From positions 2,108,001 through 2,172,000 of the forward strand of contig OZ059898.1 of the NCBI GenBank assembly GCA_964057225.1: a stretch of DNA of 64,000 nt. The letters are read 5' to 3'. Source of the stretch: Auanema rhodensis. Lineage: Eukaryota; Nematoda; Chromadorea; Rhabditida; Rhabditidae. Of the stretch, positions 10,882 to 25,100 are shown piece by piece; the first letter of the stretch is position 1; every line of letters starts with the position of its first letter. A program made the translations under genes and the position numbers. The notes under the pieces were generated by a model that searched no databases, had not been told where the DNA came from, and saw nothing but the letters and a program-made list of their open reading frames with translations.

Positions 10882-13800
10882 TTGTCAAAATGTTTTTGGA
10901 AGCAATGTTGAGTGTACATGGAAACTCAACATACACTAATGCATCATTTTTCAAACGATCATAACTAATTTTTGTATTAAGCGTTTCTCAATGTAGTATA
11001 GTGCATTCGATGCGGATTTTTAAGCTGCGTCGATCTGTGTTATCAGATTTGCGCTAGCTTAAAAATGCACCGAGATATCAACTGATATAAGTTCACACTT
11101 ATATCCTCGATTTTGACCCTGAAGAATTAATTTTTTCGTTGAATAACATTGTCCATCGTCTTCGCCTTGAAAAAAGGAATCTAAAAACATCTACTTTTTG
11201 CTAAATTATTTTGAAATTTTTCGAAAAAATTTTTGTCAAAATGTTTTTGGAAGCAATGTTGAGTGTACATGGAAACTCAACATACACTAATGCATCATTT
11301 TTCAAACGATCATAACTAATTTTTGTATTAAGCGTTTCTCAATGTAGTATAGTGCATTCGATGCGGATTTTTAAGCTGCGTCGATCTGTGTTATCAGATT
11401 TGCGCTAGCTTAAAAATGCACCGTGAAATCAACTGATATAAGTTCACACTTATATCCTCGATTTTCACCCTGAAGAATTAATTTTTTCGTTGAATAACAT
11501 TGTCCATCGTCTTTGCCTTGAAAAAAGGAATCTAAAAACATCTACTTTCTGCTAAATTATTTTGAAATTTTTCGAAAAAATTTTTGTCAAAATGTTTTTG
11601 GAAGCAATGTTGAGTGTACATGGAAACTCAACATACACTAATGCATCATTTTTCAAACGATCATAACTAATTTTTGTATTAAGCGTTTCTCAATGTATTA
11701 TAGTGCATTCGATGCGGATTTTTAAGCTGCGTCGATCTGTGTTATCAGATTTGCGCTAGCTTAAAAATGCACCGTGAAATCAACTGATATAAGTTCACAC
11801 TTATATCCTCGATTTTCACCCTGAAGAATTAATTTTTTCGTTGAATAACATTGTCCATCGTCTTTGCCTTGAAAAAAGGAATCTAAAAACATCTACTTTT
11901 TGCTAAATTATTTTGAAATTTTTCGAAAAAATTTTTGTCAAAATGTTTTTGGAAGCAATGTTGAGTGTACATGGAAACTCAACATACACTAATGCATCAT
12001 TTTTCAAACGATCATAACTAATTTTTGTATTAAGCGTTTCTCAATGTAGTATAGTGCATTCGATGCGGATTTTTAAGCTGCGTCGATCTGTGTTATCAGA
12101 TTTGCGCTAGCTTAAAAATGCACCGAGATATCAACTGATATAAGTTCACACTTATATCCTCGATTTTCACCCTGAAGATTTAATTTTTTCGTTGAATAAC
12201 ATTGTCCATCGTCTTTGCCTTGAAAAATGGAATCTAAAAACATCTACTTTTTGCTAAATTATTTTGAAATTTTTCGAAAAAATTTTTGTCAAAATGTTTT
12301 TGGAAGCAATGTTGAGTGTACATGGAAACTCAACATACACTAATGCATCATTTTTCAAACGATCATAACTAATTTTTGTATTAAGCGTTTCTCAATGTAG
12401 TATAGTGCATTCGATGCGGATTATTAAGCTGCGTCGATCTGTGTTATCAGATTTGCGCTAGCTTAAAAATGCACCGAGATATCAACTGATATAAGTTCAC
12501 ACTTATATCCTCGATTTTGACCCTGAAGAATTAATTTTTTCGTTGAATAACATTGTCCATCGTCTTCGCCTTGAAAAAAGGAATCTAAAAACATCTACTT
12601 TTTGCTAAATTATTTTGAAATTTTTCGAAAAAATTTTTGTCAAAATGTTTTTGGAAGCAATGTTGAGTGTACATGGAAACTCAACATACACTAATGCATC
12701 ATTTTTCAAACGATCATAACTAATTTTTGTATTAAGCGTTTCTCAATGTAGTATAGTGCATTCGATGCGGATTTTTAAGCTGCGTCGATCTGTGTTATCA
12801 GATTTGCGCTAGCTTAAAAATGCACCGAGATATCAACTGATATAAGTTCACACTTATATCCTCGATTTTCACCCTGAAGATTTAATTTTTTCGTTGAATA
12901 ACATTGTCCATCGTCTTTGCCTTGAAAAATGGAATCTAAAAACATCTACTTTTTGCTAAATTATTTTGAAATTTTTCGAAAAAATTTTTGTCAAAATGTT
13001 TTTGGAAGCAATGTTGAGTGTACATGGAAACTCAACATACACTAATGCATCATTTTTCAAACGATCATAACTAATTTTTGTATTAAGCGTTTCTCAATGT
13101 AGTATAGTGCATTCGATGCGGATTTTTAAGCTGCGTCGATCTGTGTTATCAGATTTGCGCTAGCTTAAAAATGCACCGAGATATCAACTGATATAAGTTC
13201 ACACTTATATCCTCGATTTTGACCCTGAAGAATTAATTTTTTCGTTGAATAACATTGTCCATCGTCTTCGCCTTGAAAAAAGGAATCTAAAAACATCTAC
13301 TTTTTGCTAAATTATTTTGAAATTTTTCGAAAAAATTTTTGTCAAAATGTTTTTGGAAGCAATGTTGAGTGTACATGGAAACTCAACATACACTAATGCA
13401 TCATTTTTCAAACGATCATAACTAATTTTTGTATTAAGCGTTTCTCAATGTAGTATAGTGCATTCGATGCGGATTTTTAAGCTGCGTCGATCTGTGTTAT
13501 CAGATTTGCGCTAGCTTAAAAATGCACCGAGATATCAACTGATATAAGTTCACACTTATATCCTCGATTTTCACCCTGAAGATTTAATTTTTTCGTTGAA
13601 TAACATTGTCCATCGTCTTTGCCTTGAAAAATGGAATCTGAAAACATCTACTTTTTGCTAAATTATTTTGAAATTTTTCGAAAAAATTTTTGTCAAAATG
13701 TTTTTGGAAGCAATGTTGAGTGTACATGGAAACTCAACATACACTAATGCATCATTTTTCAAACGATCATAACTAATTTTTGTATTAAGCGTTTCTCAAT

Positions 13801-15444
13801 GTAGTATAGTGCATTCGATGCGGATTTTTAAGCTGCGTCGATCTGTGTTATCAGATTTGCGCTAGCTTAAAAATGCACCGAGATATCAACTGATAAAAGT
13901 TCACACTTATATCCTCGATTTTGACCCTGAAGAATTAATTTTTTCGTTGAATAACATTGTCCATCGTCTTCGCCTTGAAAAAAGGAATCTAAAAACATCT
14001 ACTTTTTGCTAAATTATTTTGAAATTTTTCGAAAAAATTTTTGTCAAAATGTTTTTGGAAGCAATGTTGAGTGTACATGGAAACTCAACATACACTAATG
14101 CATCATTTTTCAAACGATCATAACTAATTTTTGTATTAAGCGTTTCTCAATGTAGTATAGTGCATTCGATGCGGATTTTTAAGCTGCGTCGATCTGTGTT
14201 ATCAGATTTGCGCTAGCTTAAAAATGCACCGTGAAATCAACTGATATAAGTTCACACTTATATCCTCGATTTTCACCCTGAAGATTTAATTTTTTCGTTG
14301 AATAACATTGTCCATCGTCTTTGCCTTGAAAAATGGAATCTAAAAACATCTACTTTTTGCTAAATTATTTTGAAATTTTTCGAAAAAATTTTTGTCAAAA
14401 TGTTTTTGGAAGCAATGTTGAGTGTACATGGAAACTCAACATACACTAATGCATCATTTTTCAAACGATCATAACTAATTTTTGTATTAAGCGTTTCTCA
14501 ATGTAGTATAGTGCATTCGATGCGGATTTTTAAGCTGCGTCGATCTGTGTTATCAGATTTGCGCTAGCTTAAAAATGCACCGAGATATCAACTGATATAA
14601 GTTCACACTTATATCCTCGATTTTCACCCTGAAGATTTAATTTTTTCGTTGAATAACATTGTCCATCGTCTTTGCCTTGAAAAAAGGAATCTAAAAACAT
14701 CTACTTTTTGCTAAATTATTTTGAAATTTTTCGAAAAAATTTTTGTCAAAATGTTTTTGGAAGCAATGTTGAGTGTACATGGAAACTCAACATACACTAA
14801 TGCATCATTTTTCAAACGATCATAACTAATTTTTGTATTAAGCGTTTCTCAATGTAGTATAGTGCATTCGATGCGAATTTTCAAGCTGCGTCGATCTGTG
14901 TTATCAGATTTGCGCTAGCTTAAAAATGCACCGAGATATCAACTGATATAAGTTCACACTTATATCCTCGATTTTCACCCTGAAGATTTAATTTTTTCGT
15001 TGAATAACATTGTCCATCGTCTTTGCCTTGAAAAATGGAATCTAAAAACATCTACTTTTTGCTAAATTATTTTGAAATTTTTCGAAAAAATTTTTGTCAA
15101 AATGTTTTTGGAAGCAATGTTGAGTGTACATGGAAACTCAACATACACTAATGCATCATTTTTCAAACGATCATAACTAATTTTTGTATTAAGCGTTTCT
15201 CAATGTAGTATAGTGCATTCGATGCGGATTTTTAAGCTGCGTCGATCTGTGTTATCAGATTTGCGCTAGCTTAAAAATGCACCGAGATATCAACTGATAT
15301 AAGTTCACACTTATATCCTCGATTTTGACCCTGAAGAATTAATTTTTTCGTTGAATAACATTGTCCATCGTCTTCGCCTTGAAAAAAGGAATCTAAAAAC
15401 ATCTACTTTTTGCTAAATTATTTTGAAATTTTTCGAAAAAATTT
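10882..15444 (+). repeat. 13-monomer segment, second copy (4563 bp)
   Basis: Monomers 32-44 repeat 1756-6318 in order. Private changes are A302G in the monomer at 13339 and G134A beside the C140 marker in the monomer at 14743. Downstream it continues with B carrying T268A (15445), which matches what follows the second 7-mer at 8776 rather than what follows the first 13-mer. The block therefore looks assembled from pieces resembling both earlier segments, 26 and 19 monomers upstream. Confidence 0.85.
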
Positions 15445-16848
15445 TTGTCAAAATGTTTTTGGAAGCAATGTTGAGTGTACATGGAAACTCAACATACACT
15501 AATGCATCATTTTTCAAACGATCATAACTAATTTTTGTATTAAGCGTTTCTCAATGTAGTATAGTGCATTCGATGCGGATTTTTAAGCTGCGTCGATCTG
15601 TGTTATCAGATTTGCGCTAGCTTAAAAATGCACCGAGATATCAACTGATATAAGTTCACACTTATATCCTCGATTTTCACCCTGAAGATTTAATTTTTTC
15701 GTTGAATAACAATGTCCATCGTCTTTGCCTTGAAAAATGGAATCTAAAAACATCTACTTTTTGCTAAATTATTTTGAAATTTTTCGAAAAAATTTTTGTC
15801 AAAATGTTTTTGGAAGCAATGTTGAGTGTACATGGAAACTCAACATACACTAATGCATCATTTTTCAAACGATCATAACTAATTTTTGTATTAAGCGTTT
15901 CTCAATGTAGTATAGTGCATTCGATGCGGATTTTTAAGCTGCGTCGATCTGTGTTATCAGATTTGCGCTAGCTTAAAAATGCACCGAGATATCAACTGAT
16001 ATAAGTTCACACTTATATCCTCGATTTTCACCCTGAAGATTTAATTTTTTCGTTGAATAACATTGTCCATCGTCTTTGCCTTGAAAAATGGAATCTAAAA
16101 ACATCTACTTTTTGCTAAATTATTTCGAAATTTTTCGAAAAAATTTTTGTCAAAATGTTTTTGGAAGCAATGTTGAGTGTACATGGAAACTCAACATACA
16201 CTAATGCATCATTTTTCAAACGATCATAACTAATTTTTGTATTAAGCGTTTCTCAATGTAGTATAGTGCATTCGATGCGGATTTTTAAGCTGCGTCGATC
16301 TGTGTTATCAGATTTGCGCTAGCTTAAAAATGCACCGAGATATCAACTGATATAAGTTCACACTTATATCCTCGATTTTCACCCTGAAGAATTAATTTTT
16401 TCGTTGAATAACATTGTCCATCGTCTTTGCCTTGAAAAAAGGAATCTAAAAACATCTACTTTTTGCTAAATTTTTTTGAAATTTTTCGAAAAAAGTTTTG
16501 TCAAAATGTTTTTGGAAGCAATGTTGAGTGTACATGGAAACTCAACATACACTAATGCATCATTTTTCAAACGATCATAACTAATTTTTGTATTAAGCGT
16601 TTCTCAATGTAGTATAGTGCATTCGATGCGGATTTTTAAGCTGCGTCGATCTGTGTTATCAGATTTGCGCTAGCTTAAAAATGCACCGAGATATCAACTG
16701 ATATAAGTTCACACTTATATCCTCGATTTTCACCCTGAAGAATTAATTTTTTCGTTGAATAACATTGTCCATCGTCTTTGCCTTGAAAAATGGAATCTAA
16801 AAACATCTACTTTTTGCTAAATTATTTTGAAATTTTTCGAAAAAATTT

Positions 16849-17198
16849 TTGTCAAAATGTTTTTGGAAGCAATGTTGAGTGTACATGGAAACTCAACATA
16901 CACTAATGCATCATTTTTCAAACGATCATAACTAATTTTTGTATTAAGCGTTTCTCAATGTAGTATAGTGCATTCGATGCGGATTTTTAAGCTGCGTCGA
17001 TCTGTGTTATCAGATTTGCGCTAGCTTAAAAATGCACCGAGATATCAACTGATATAAGTTCACACTTATATCCTCGATTTTCACCCTGAAGAATTAATTT
17101 TTTGTTGAATAACATTGTCCATCGTCTTTGCCTTGAAAAAAGGAATCTAAAAACATCTACTTTTTGCTAAATTATTTTGAAATTTTTCGAAAAAATTT
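16849..17198 (+). repeat. 350-bp monomer lacking C256
   Basis: Family E monomer in which the C of the TTCG motif at monomer 256 is missing; the run of six T is followed directly by G at 17104. It is the only deletion in the window outside position 44. Elsewhere the same base is substituted by T (monomers at 23516, 23867, 27026, 27377, 29132 and 29483), so this CpG is lost by two independent routes. Confidence 0.9.
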
Positions 17199-17548
17199 TT
17201 GTCAAAATGTTTTTGGAAGCAATGTTGAGTGTACATGGAAATCAACATACACTAATGCATCATTTTTCAAACGATCATAACTAATTTTTGTATTAAGCGT
17301 TTCTCAATGTATTATAGTGCATTCGATGCGGATTTTTAAGCTGCGTCGATCTGTGTTATCAGATTTGCGCTAACTTAAAAATGCACCGTGAAATCAACTG
17401 ATATAAGTTCACACTTATATCCTCGATTTTCACCCTGAAGAATTAATTTTTTCGTTGAATAACATTGTCCATCGTCTTTGCCTTGAAAAAAGGAATCTAA
17501 AAACATCTACTTTTTGCTAAATTATTTTGAAATTTTTCGAAAAAATTT
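17199..17548 (+). repeat. 350-bp monomer lacking C44, with T115 and G176A
   Basis: The C at monomer position 44 is missing near 17242, breaking the right arm of the 25-50 inverted repeat. G176A destroys the GCTAGC site inside the long hairpin, the only copy in which I saw this. The rest is family A with T115. The same deletion together with T115 reappears only 37 kb downstream, in five family E monomers from 54404 onward. Confidence 0.9.
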
Positions 17549-18250
17549 TTGTCAAAATGTTTTTGGAAGCAATGTTGAGTGTACATGGAAACTCAACATA
17601 CACTAATGCATCATTTTTCAAACGATCATAACTAATTTTTGTATTAAGCGTTTCTCAATGTAGTATAGTGCATTCGATGCGGATTTTTAAGCTGCGTCGA
17701 TCTGTGTTATCAGATTTGCGCTAGCTTAAAAATGCACCGAGATATCAACTGATATAAGTTCACACTTATATCCTCGATTTTCACCCTGAAGATTTAATTT
17801 TTTCGTTGAATAACATTGTCCATCGTCTTTGCCTTGAAAAATGGAATCTAAAAACATCTACTTTTTGCTAAATTATTTTGAAATTTTTCGAAAAAATTTT
17901 TGTCAAAATGTTTTTGGAAGCAATGTTGAGTGTACATGGAAACTCAACATACACTAATGCATCATTTTTCAAACGATCATAACTAATTTTTGTATTAAGC
18001 GTTTCTCAATGTAGTATAGTGCATTCGATGCGGATTATTAAGCTGCGTCGATCTGTGTTATCAGATTTGCGCTAGCTTAAAAATGCACCGAGATATCAAC
18101 TGATATAAGTTCACACTTATATCCTCGATTTTGACCCTGAAGAATTAATTTTTTCGTTGAATAACATTGTCCATCGTCTTCGCCTTGAAAAAAGGAATCT
18201 AAAAACATCTACTTTTTGCTAAATTATTTTGAAATTTTTCGAAAAAATTT

Positions 18251-21200
18251 TTGTCAAAATGTTTTTGGAAGCAATGTTGAGTGTACATGGAAACTCAACA
18301 TACACTAATGCATCATTTTTCAAACGATCATAACTAATTTTTGTATTAAGCGTTTCTCAATGTAGTATAGTGCATTCGATGCGGATTTTTAAGCTGCGTC
18401 GATCTGTGTTATCAGATTTGCGCTAGCTTAAAAATGCACCGAGATATCAACTGATATAAGTTCACACTTATATCCTCGATTTTCACCCTGAAGAATTAAT
18501 TTTTTCGTTGAATAACATTGTCCATCGTTTTTGCCTTGAAAAAAGGAATCTAAAAACATCTACTTTTTGCTAAATTATTTTGAAATTTTTCGAAAAAATT
18601 TTTGTCAAAATGTTTTTGGAAGCAATGTTGAGTGTACATGGAAACTCAACATACACTAATGCATCATTTTTCAAACGATCATAACTAATTTTTGTATTAA
18701 GCGTTTCTCAATGTAGTATAGTGCATTCGATGCGGATTTTTAAGCTGCGTCGATCTGTGTTATCAGATTTGCGCTAGCTTAAAAATGCACCGAGATATCA
18801 ACTGATATAAGTTCACACTTATATCCTCGATTTTCACCCTGAAGAATTAATTTTTTCGTTGAATAACATTGTCCATCGTTTTTGCCTTGAAAAAAGGAAT
18901 CTAAAAACATCTACTTTTTGCTAAATTATTTTGAAATTTTTCGAAAAAATTTTTGTCAAAATGTTTTTGGAAGCAATGTTGAGTGTACATGGAAACTCAA
19001 CATACACTAATGCATCATTTTTCAAACGATCATAACTAATTTTTGTATTAAGCGTTTCTCAATGTAGTATAGTGCATTCGATGCGGATTTTTAAGCTGCG
19101 TCGATCTGTGTTATCAGATTTGCGCTAGCTTAAAAATGCACCGAGATATCAACTGATATAAGTTCACACTTATATCCTCGATTTTCACCCTGAAGAATTA
19201 ATTTTTTCGTTGAATAACATTGTCCATCGTTTTTGCCTTGAAAAAAGGAATCTAAAAACATCTACTTTTTGCTAAATTATTTTGAAATTTTTCGAAAAAA
19301 TTTTTGTCAAAATGTTTTTGGAAGCAATGTTGAGTGTACATGGAAACTCAACATACACTAATGCATCATTTTTCAAACGATCATAACTAATTTTTGTATT
19401 AAGCGTTTCTCAATGTAGTATAGTGCATTCGATGCGGATTTTTAAGCTGCGTCGATCTGTGTTATCAGATTTGCGCTAGCTTAAAAATGCACCGAGATAT
19501 CAACTGATATAAGTTCACACTTATATCCTCGATTTTCACCCTGAAGAATTAATTTTTTCGTTGAATAACATTGTCCATCGTTTTTGCCTTGAAAAAAGGA
19601 ATCTAAAAACATCTACTTTTTGCTAAATTATTTTGAAATTTTTCGAAAAAATTTTTGTCAAAATGTTTTTGGAAGCAATGTTGAGTGTACATGGAAACTC
19701 AACATACACTAATGCATCATTTTTCAAACGATCATAACTAATTTTTGTATTAAGCGTTTCTCAATGTAGTATAGTGCATTCGATGCGGATTTTTAAGCTG
19801 CGTCGATCTGTGTTATCAGATTTGCGCTAGCTTAAAAATGCACCGAGATATCAACTGATATAAGTTCACACTTATATCCTCGATTTTCACCCTGAAGAAT
19901 TAATTTTTTCGTTGAATAACATTGTCCATCGTTTTTGCCTTGAAAAAAGGAATCTAAAAACATCTACTTTTTGCTAAATTATTTTGAAATTTTTCGAAAA
20001 AATTTTTGTCAAAATGTTTTTGGAAGCAATGTTGAGTGTACATGGAAACTCAACATACACTAATGCATCATTTTTCAAACGATCATAACTAATTTTTGTA
20101 TTAAGCGTTTCTCAATGTAGTATAGTGCATTCGATGCGGATTTTTAAGCTGCGTCGATCTGTGTTATCAGATTTGCGCTAGCTTAAAAATGCACCGAGAT
20201 ATCAACTGATATAAGTTCACACTTATATCCTCGATTTTCACCCTGAAGAATTAATTTTTTCGTTGAATAACATTGTCCATCGTTTTTGCCTTGAAAAAAG
20301 GAATCTAAAAACATCTACTTTTTGCTAAATTATTTTGAAATTTTTCGAAAAAATTTTTGTCAAAATGTTTTTGGAAGCAATGTTGAGTGTACATGGAAAC
20401 TCAACATACACTAATGCATCATTTTTCAAACGATCATAACTAATTTTTGTATTAAGCGTTTCTCAATGTAGTATAGTGCATTCGATGCGGATTTTTAAGC
20501 TGCGTCGATCTGTGTTATCAGATTTGCGCTAGCTTAAAAATGCACCGAGATATCAACTGATATAAGTTCACACTTATATCCTCGATTTTCACCCTGAAGA
20601 ATTAATTTTTTCGTTGAATAACATTGTCCATCGTTTTTGCCTTGAAAAAAGGAATCTAAAAACATCTACTTTTTGCTAAATTATTTTGAAATTTTTCGAA
20701 AAAATTTTTGTCAAAATGTTTTTGGAAGCAATGTTGAGTGTACATGGAAACTCAACATACACTAATGCATCATTTTTCAAACGATCATAACTAATTTTTG
20801 TATTAAGCGTTTCTCAATGTAGTATAGTGCATTCGATGCGGATTTTTAAGCTGCGTCGATCTGTGTTATCAGATTTGCGCTAGCTTAAAAATGCACCGAG
20901 ATATCAACTGATATAAGTTCACACTTATATCCTCGATTTTCACCCTGAAGATTTAATTTTTTCGTTGAATAACATTGTCCATCGTCTTTGCCTTGAAAAA
21001 TGGAATCTAAAAACATCTACTTTTTGCTAAATTATTTTGAAATTTTTCGAAAAAATTTTTGTCAAAATGTTTTTGGAAGCAATGTTGAGTGTACATGGAA
21101 ACTCAACATACACTAATGCATCATTTTTCAAACGATCATAACTAATTTTTGTATTAAGCGTTTCTCAATGTAGTATAGTGCATTCGATGCGGATTTTTAA

Positions 21201-22111
21201 GCTGCGTCGATCTGTGTTATCAGATTTGCGCTAGCTTAAAAATGCACCGAGATATCAACTGATATAAGTTCACACTTATATCCTCGATTTTCACCCTGAA
21301 GAATTAATTTTTTCGTTGAATAACATTGTCCATCGTTTTTGCCTTGAAAAAAGGAATCTAAAAACATCTACTTTTTGCTAAATTATTTTGAAATTTTTCG
21401 AAAAAATTTTTGTCAAAATGTTTTTGGAAGCAATGTTGAGTGTACATGGAAACTCAACATACACTAATGCATCATTTTTCAAACGATCATAACTAATTTT
21501 TGTATTAAGCGTTTCTCAATGTAGTATAGTGCATTCGATGCGGATTTTTAAGCTGCGTCGATCTGTGTTATCAGATTTGCGCTAGCTTAAAAATGCACCG
21601 AGATATCAACTGATATAAGTTCACACTTATATCCTCGATTTTCACCCTGAAGAATTAATTTTTTCGTTGAATAACATTGTCCATCGTTTTTGCCTTGAAA
21701 AAAGGAATCTAAAAACATCTACTTTTTGCTAAATTATTTTGAAATTTTTCGAAAAAATTTTTGTCAAAATGTTTTTGGAAGCAATGTTGAGTGTACATGG
21801 AAACTCAACATACACTAATGCATCATTTTTCAAACGATCATAACTAATTTTTGTATTAAGCGTTTCTCAATGTAGTATAGTGCATTCGATGCGGATTTTT
21901 AAGCTGCGTCGATCTGTGTTATCAGATTTGCGCTAGCTTAAAAATGCACCGAGATATCAACTGATATAAGTTCACACTTATATCCTCGATTTTCACCCTG
22001 AAGAATTAATTTTTTCGTTGAATAACATTGTCCATCGTTTTTGCCTTGAAAAAAGGAATCTAAAAACATCTACTTTTTGCTAAATTATTTTGAAATTTTT
22101 CGAAAAAATTT
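18251..22111 (+). repeat. D-family homogeneous run (monomers 53-63)
   Basis: First appearance of family D (T279, giving five T before GCC). Monomers 53-59 (18251-20707) are seven consecutive D copies in which I find no difference, followed by one B (20708), three D (21059-22111) and then the B that opens the next block. Such identity implies very recent local amplification or frequent conversion. No D copy occurs upstream of 18251, making this a sharp compositional boundary in the array. Confidence 0.85.
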
Positions 22112-25100
22112 TTGTCAAAATGTTTTTGGAAGCAATGTTGAGTGTACATGGAAACTCAACATACACTAATGCATCATTTTTCAAACGATCATAACTAATT
22201 TTTGTATTAAGCGTTTCTCAATGTAGTATAGTGCATTCGATGCGGATTTTTAAGCTGCGTCGATCTGTGTTATCAGATTTGCGCTAGCTTAAAAATGCAC
22301 CGAGATATCAACTGATATAAGTTCACACTTATATCCTCGATTTTCACCCTGAAGATTTAATTTTTTCGTTGAATAACATTGTCCATCGTCTTTGCCTTGA
22401 AAAATGGAATCTAAAAACATCTACTTTTTGCTAAATTATTTTGAAATTTTTCGAAAAAATTTTTGTCAAAATGTTTTTGGAAGCAATGTTGAGTGTACAT
22501 GGAAACTCAACATACACTAATGCATCATTTTTCAAACGATCATAACTAATTTTTGTATTAAGCGTTTCTCAATGTAGTATAGTGCATTCGATGCGGATTT
22601 TTAAGCTGCGTCGATCTGTGTTATCAGATTTGCGCTAGCTTAAAAATGCACCGAGATATCAACAGATATAAGTTCACACTTATATCCTCGATTTTCACCC
22701 TGAAGATTTAATTTTTTCGTTGAATAACATTGTCCATCGTCTTTGCCTTGAAAAATGGAATCTAAAAACATCTACTTTTTGCTAAATTATTTTGAAATTT
22801 TTCGAAAAAATTTTTGTCAAAATGTTTTTGGAAGCAATGTTGAGGGTACATGGAAACTCAACATACACTAATGCATCATTTTTCAAACGATCATAACTAA
22901 TTTTTGTATTAAGCGTTTCTCAATGTAGTATAGTGCATTCGATGCGGATTTTTAAGCTGCGTCGATCTGTGTTATCAGATTTGCGCTAGCTTAAAAATGC
23001 ACCGAGATATCAACTGATATAAGTTCACACTTATATCCTCGATTTTCACCCTGAAGATTTAATTTTTTCGTTGAATAACATTGTCCATCGTCTTTGCCTT
23101 GAAAAATGGAATCTAAAAACATCTACTTTTTGCTAAATTATTTTGAAATTTTTCGAAAAAATTTTTGTCAAAATGTTTTTGGAAGCAATGTTGAGTGTAC
23201 ATGGAAACTCAACATACACTAATGCATCATTTTTCAAACGATCATAACTAATTTTTGTATTAAGCGTTTCTCAATGTAGTATAGTGCATTCGATGCGGAT
23301 TTTTAAGCTGCGTCGATCTGTGTTATCAGATTTGCGCTAGCTTAAAAATGCACCGAGATATCAACTGATATAAGTTCACACTTATATCCTCGATTTTCAC
23401 CCTGAAGATTTAATTTTTTCGTTGAATAACATTGTCCATCGTCTTTGCCTTGAAAAATGGAATCTAAAAACATCTACTTTTTGCTAAATTATTTTGAAAT
23501 TTTTCGAAAAAATTTTTGTCAAAATGTTTTTGGAAGCAATGTTGAGTGTACATGGAAACTCAACATACACTAATGCATCATTTTTCAAACGATCATAACT
23601 AATTTTTGTATTAAGCGTTTCTCAATGTAGTATAGTGCATTCGATGCGGATTTTTAAGCTGCGTCGATCTGTGTTATCAGATTTGCGCTAGCTTAAAAAT
23701 GCACCGAGATATCAACTGATATAAGTTCACACATATATCCTCGATTTTCACCCTGAAGAATTAATTTTTTTGTTGAATAACATTGTCCATCGTCTTTGCC
23801 TTGAAAAAAGGAATCTAAAAACATCTACTTTTTGCTAAATTATTTTGAAATTTTTCGAAAAAATTTTTGTCAAAATGTTTTTGGAAGCAATGTTGAGTGT
23901 ACATGGAAACTCAACATACACTAATGCATCATTTTTCAAACGATCATAACTAATTTTTGTATTAAGCGTTTCTCAATGTAGTATAGTGCATTCGATGCGG
24001 ATTTTTAAGCTGCGTCGATCTGTGTTATCAGATTTGCGCTAGCTTAAAAATGCACCGAGATATCAACTGATATAAGTTCACACATATATCCTCGATTTTC
24101 ACCCTGAAGAATTAATTTTTTTGTTGAATAACATTGTCCATCGTCTTTGCCTTGAAAAAAGGAATCTAAAAACATCTACTTTTTGCTAAATTATTTTGAA
24201 ATTTTTCGAAAAAATTTTTGTCAAAATGTTTTTGGAAGCAATGTTGAGTGTACATGGAAACTCAACATACACTAATGCATCATTTTTCAAACGATCATAA
24301 CTAATTTTTGTATTAAGCGTTTCTCAATGTATTATAGTGCATTCGATGCGGATTTTTAAGCTGCGTCGATCTGTGTTATCAGATTTGCGCTAGCTTAAAA
24401 ATGCACCGTGAAATCAACTGATATAAGTTCACACTTATATCCTCGATTTTCACCCTGAAGAATTAATTTTTTCGTTGAATAACATTGTCCATCGTCTTTG
24501 CCTTGAAAAAAGGAATCTAAAAACATCTACTTTTTGCTAAATTATTTTGAAATTTTTCGAAAAAATTTTTGTCAAAATGTTTTTGGAAGCAATGTTGAGT
24601 GTACATGGAAACTCAACATACACTAATGCATCATTTTTCAAACGATCATAACTAATTTTTGTATTAAGCGTTTCTCAATGTAGTATAGTGCATTCGATGC
24701 GGATTTTTAAGCTGCGTCGATCTGTGTTATCAGATTTGCGCTAGCTTAAAAATGCACCGAGATATCAACTGATATAAGTTCACACTTATATCCTCGATTT
24801 TCACCCTGAAGAATTAATTTTTTCGTTGAATAACATTGTCCATCGTTTTTGCCTTGAAAAAAGGAATCTAAAAACATCTACTTTTTGCTAAATTATTTTG
24901 AAATTTTTTGAAAAAATTTTTGTCAAAATGTTTTTGGAAGCAATGTTGAGTGTACATGGAAACTCAACATACACTAATGCATCATTTTTCAAACGATCAT
25001 AACTAATTTTTGTATTAAGCGTTTCTCAATGTAGTATAGTGCATTCGATGCGGATTTTTAAGCTGCGTCGATCTGTGTTATCAGATTTGCGCTAGCTTAA

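Larger units (their letters stand above)
15445..18250 (+). repeat. Transition zone with private mutations (monomers 45-52)
   Basis: This stretch separates the A/B/C mosaic from the D-rich array and has an unusual density of singletons. The monomer at 15796 has T331C. The one at 16147 is family E with A327T (16473) and T349G (16495). The one at 16498 is E with T294. The monomers at 16849 and 17199 each lack one base. The segment ends with A(T115)-B-C(A138) at 17199-18250, the same trio seen at 2458-3510 and 11584-12636. C copies then vanish until 34748. Confidence 0.8.
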
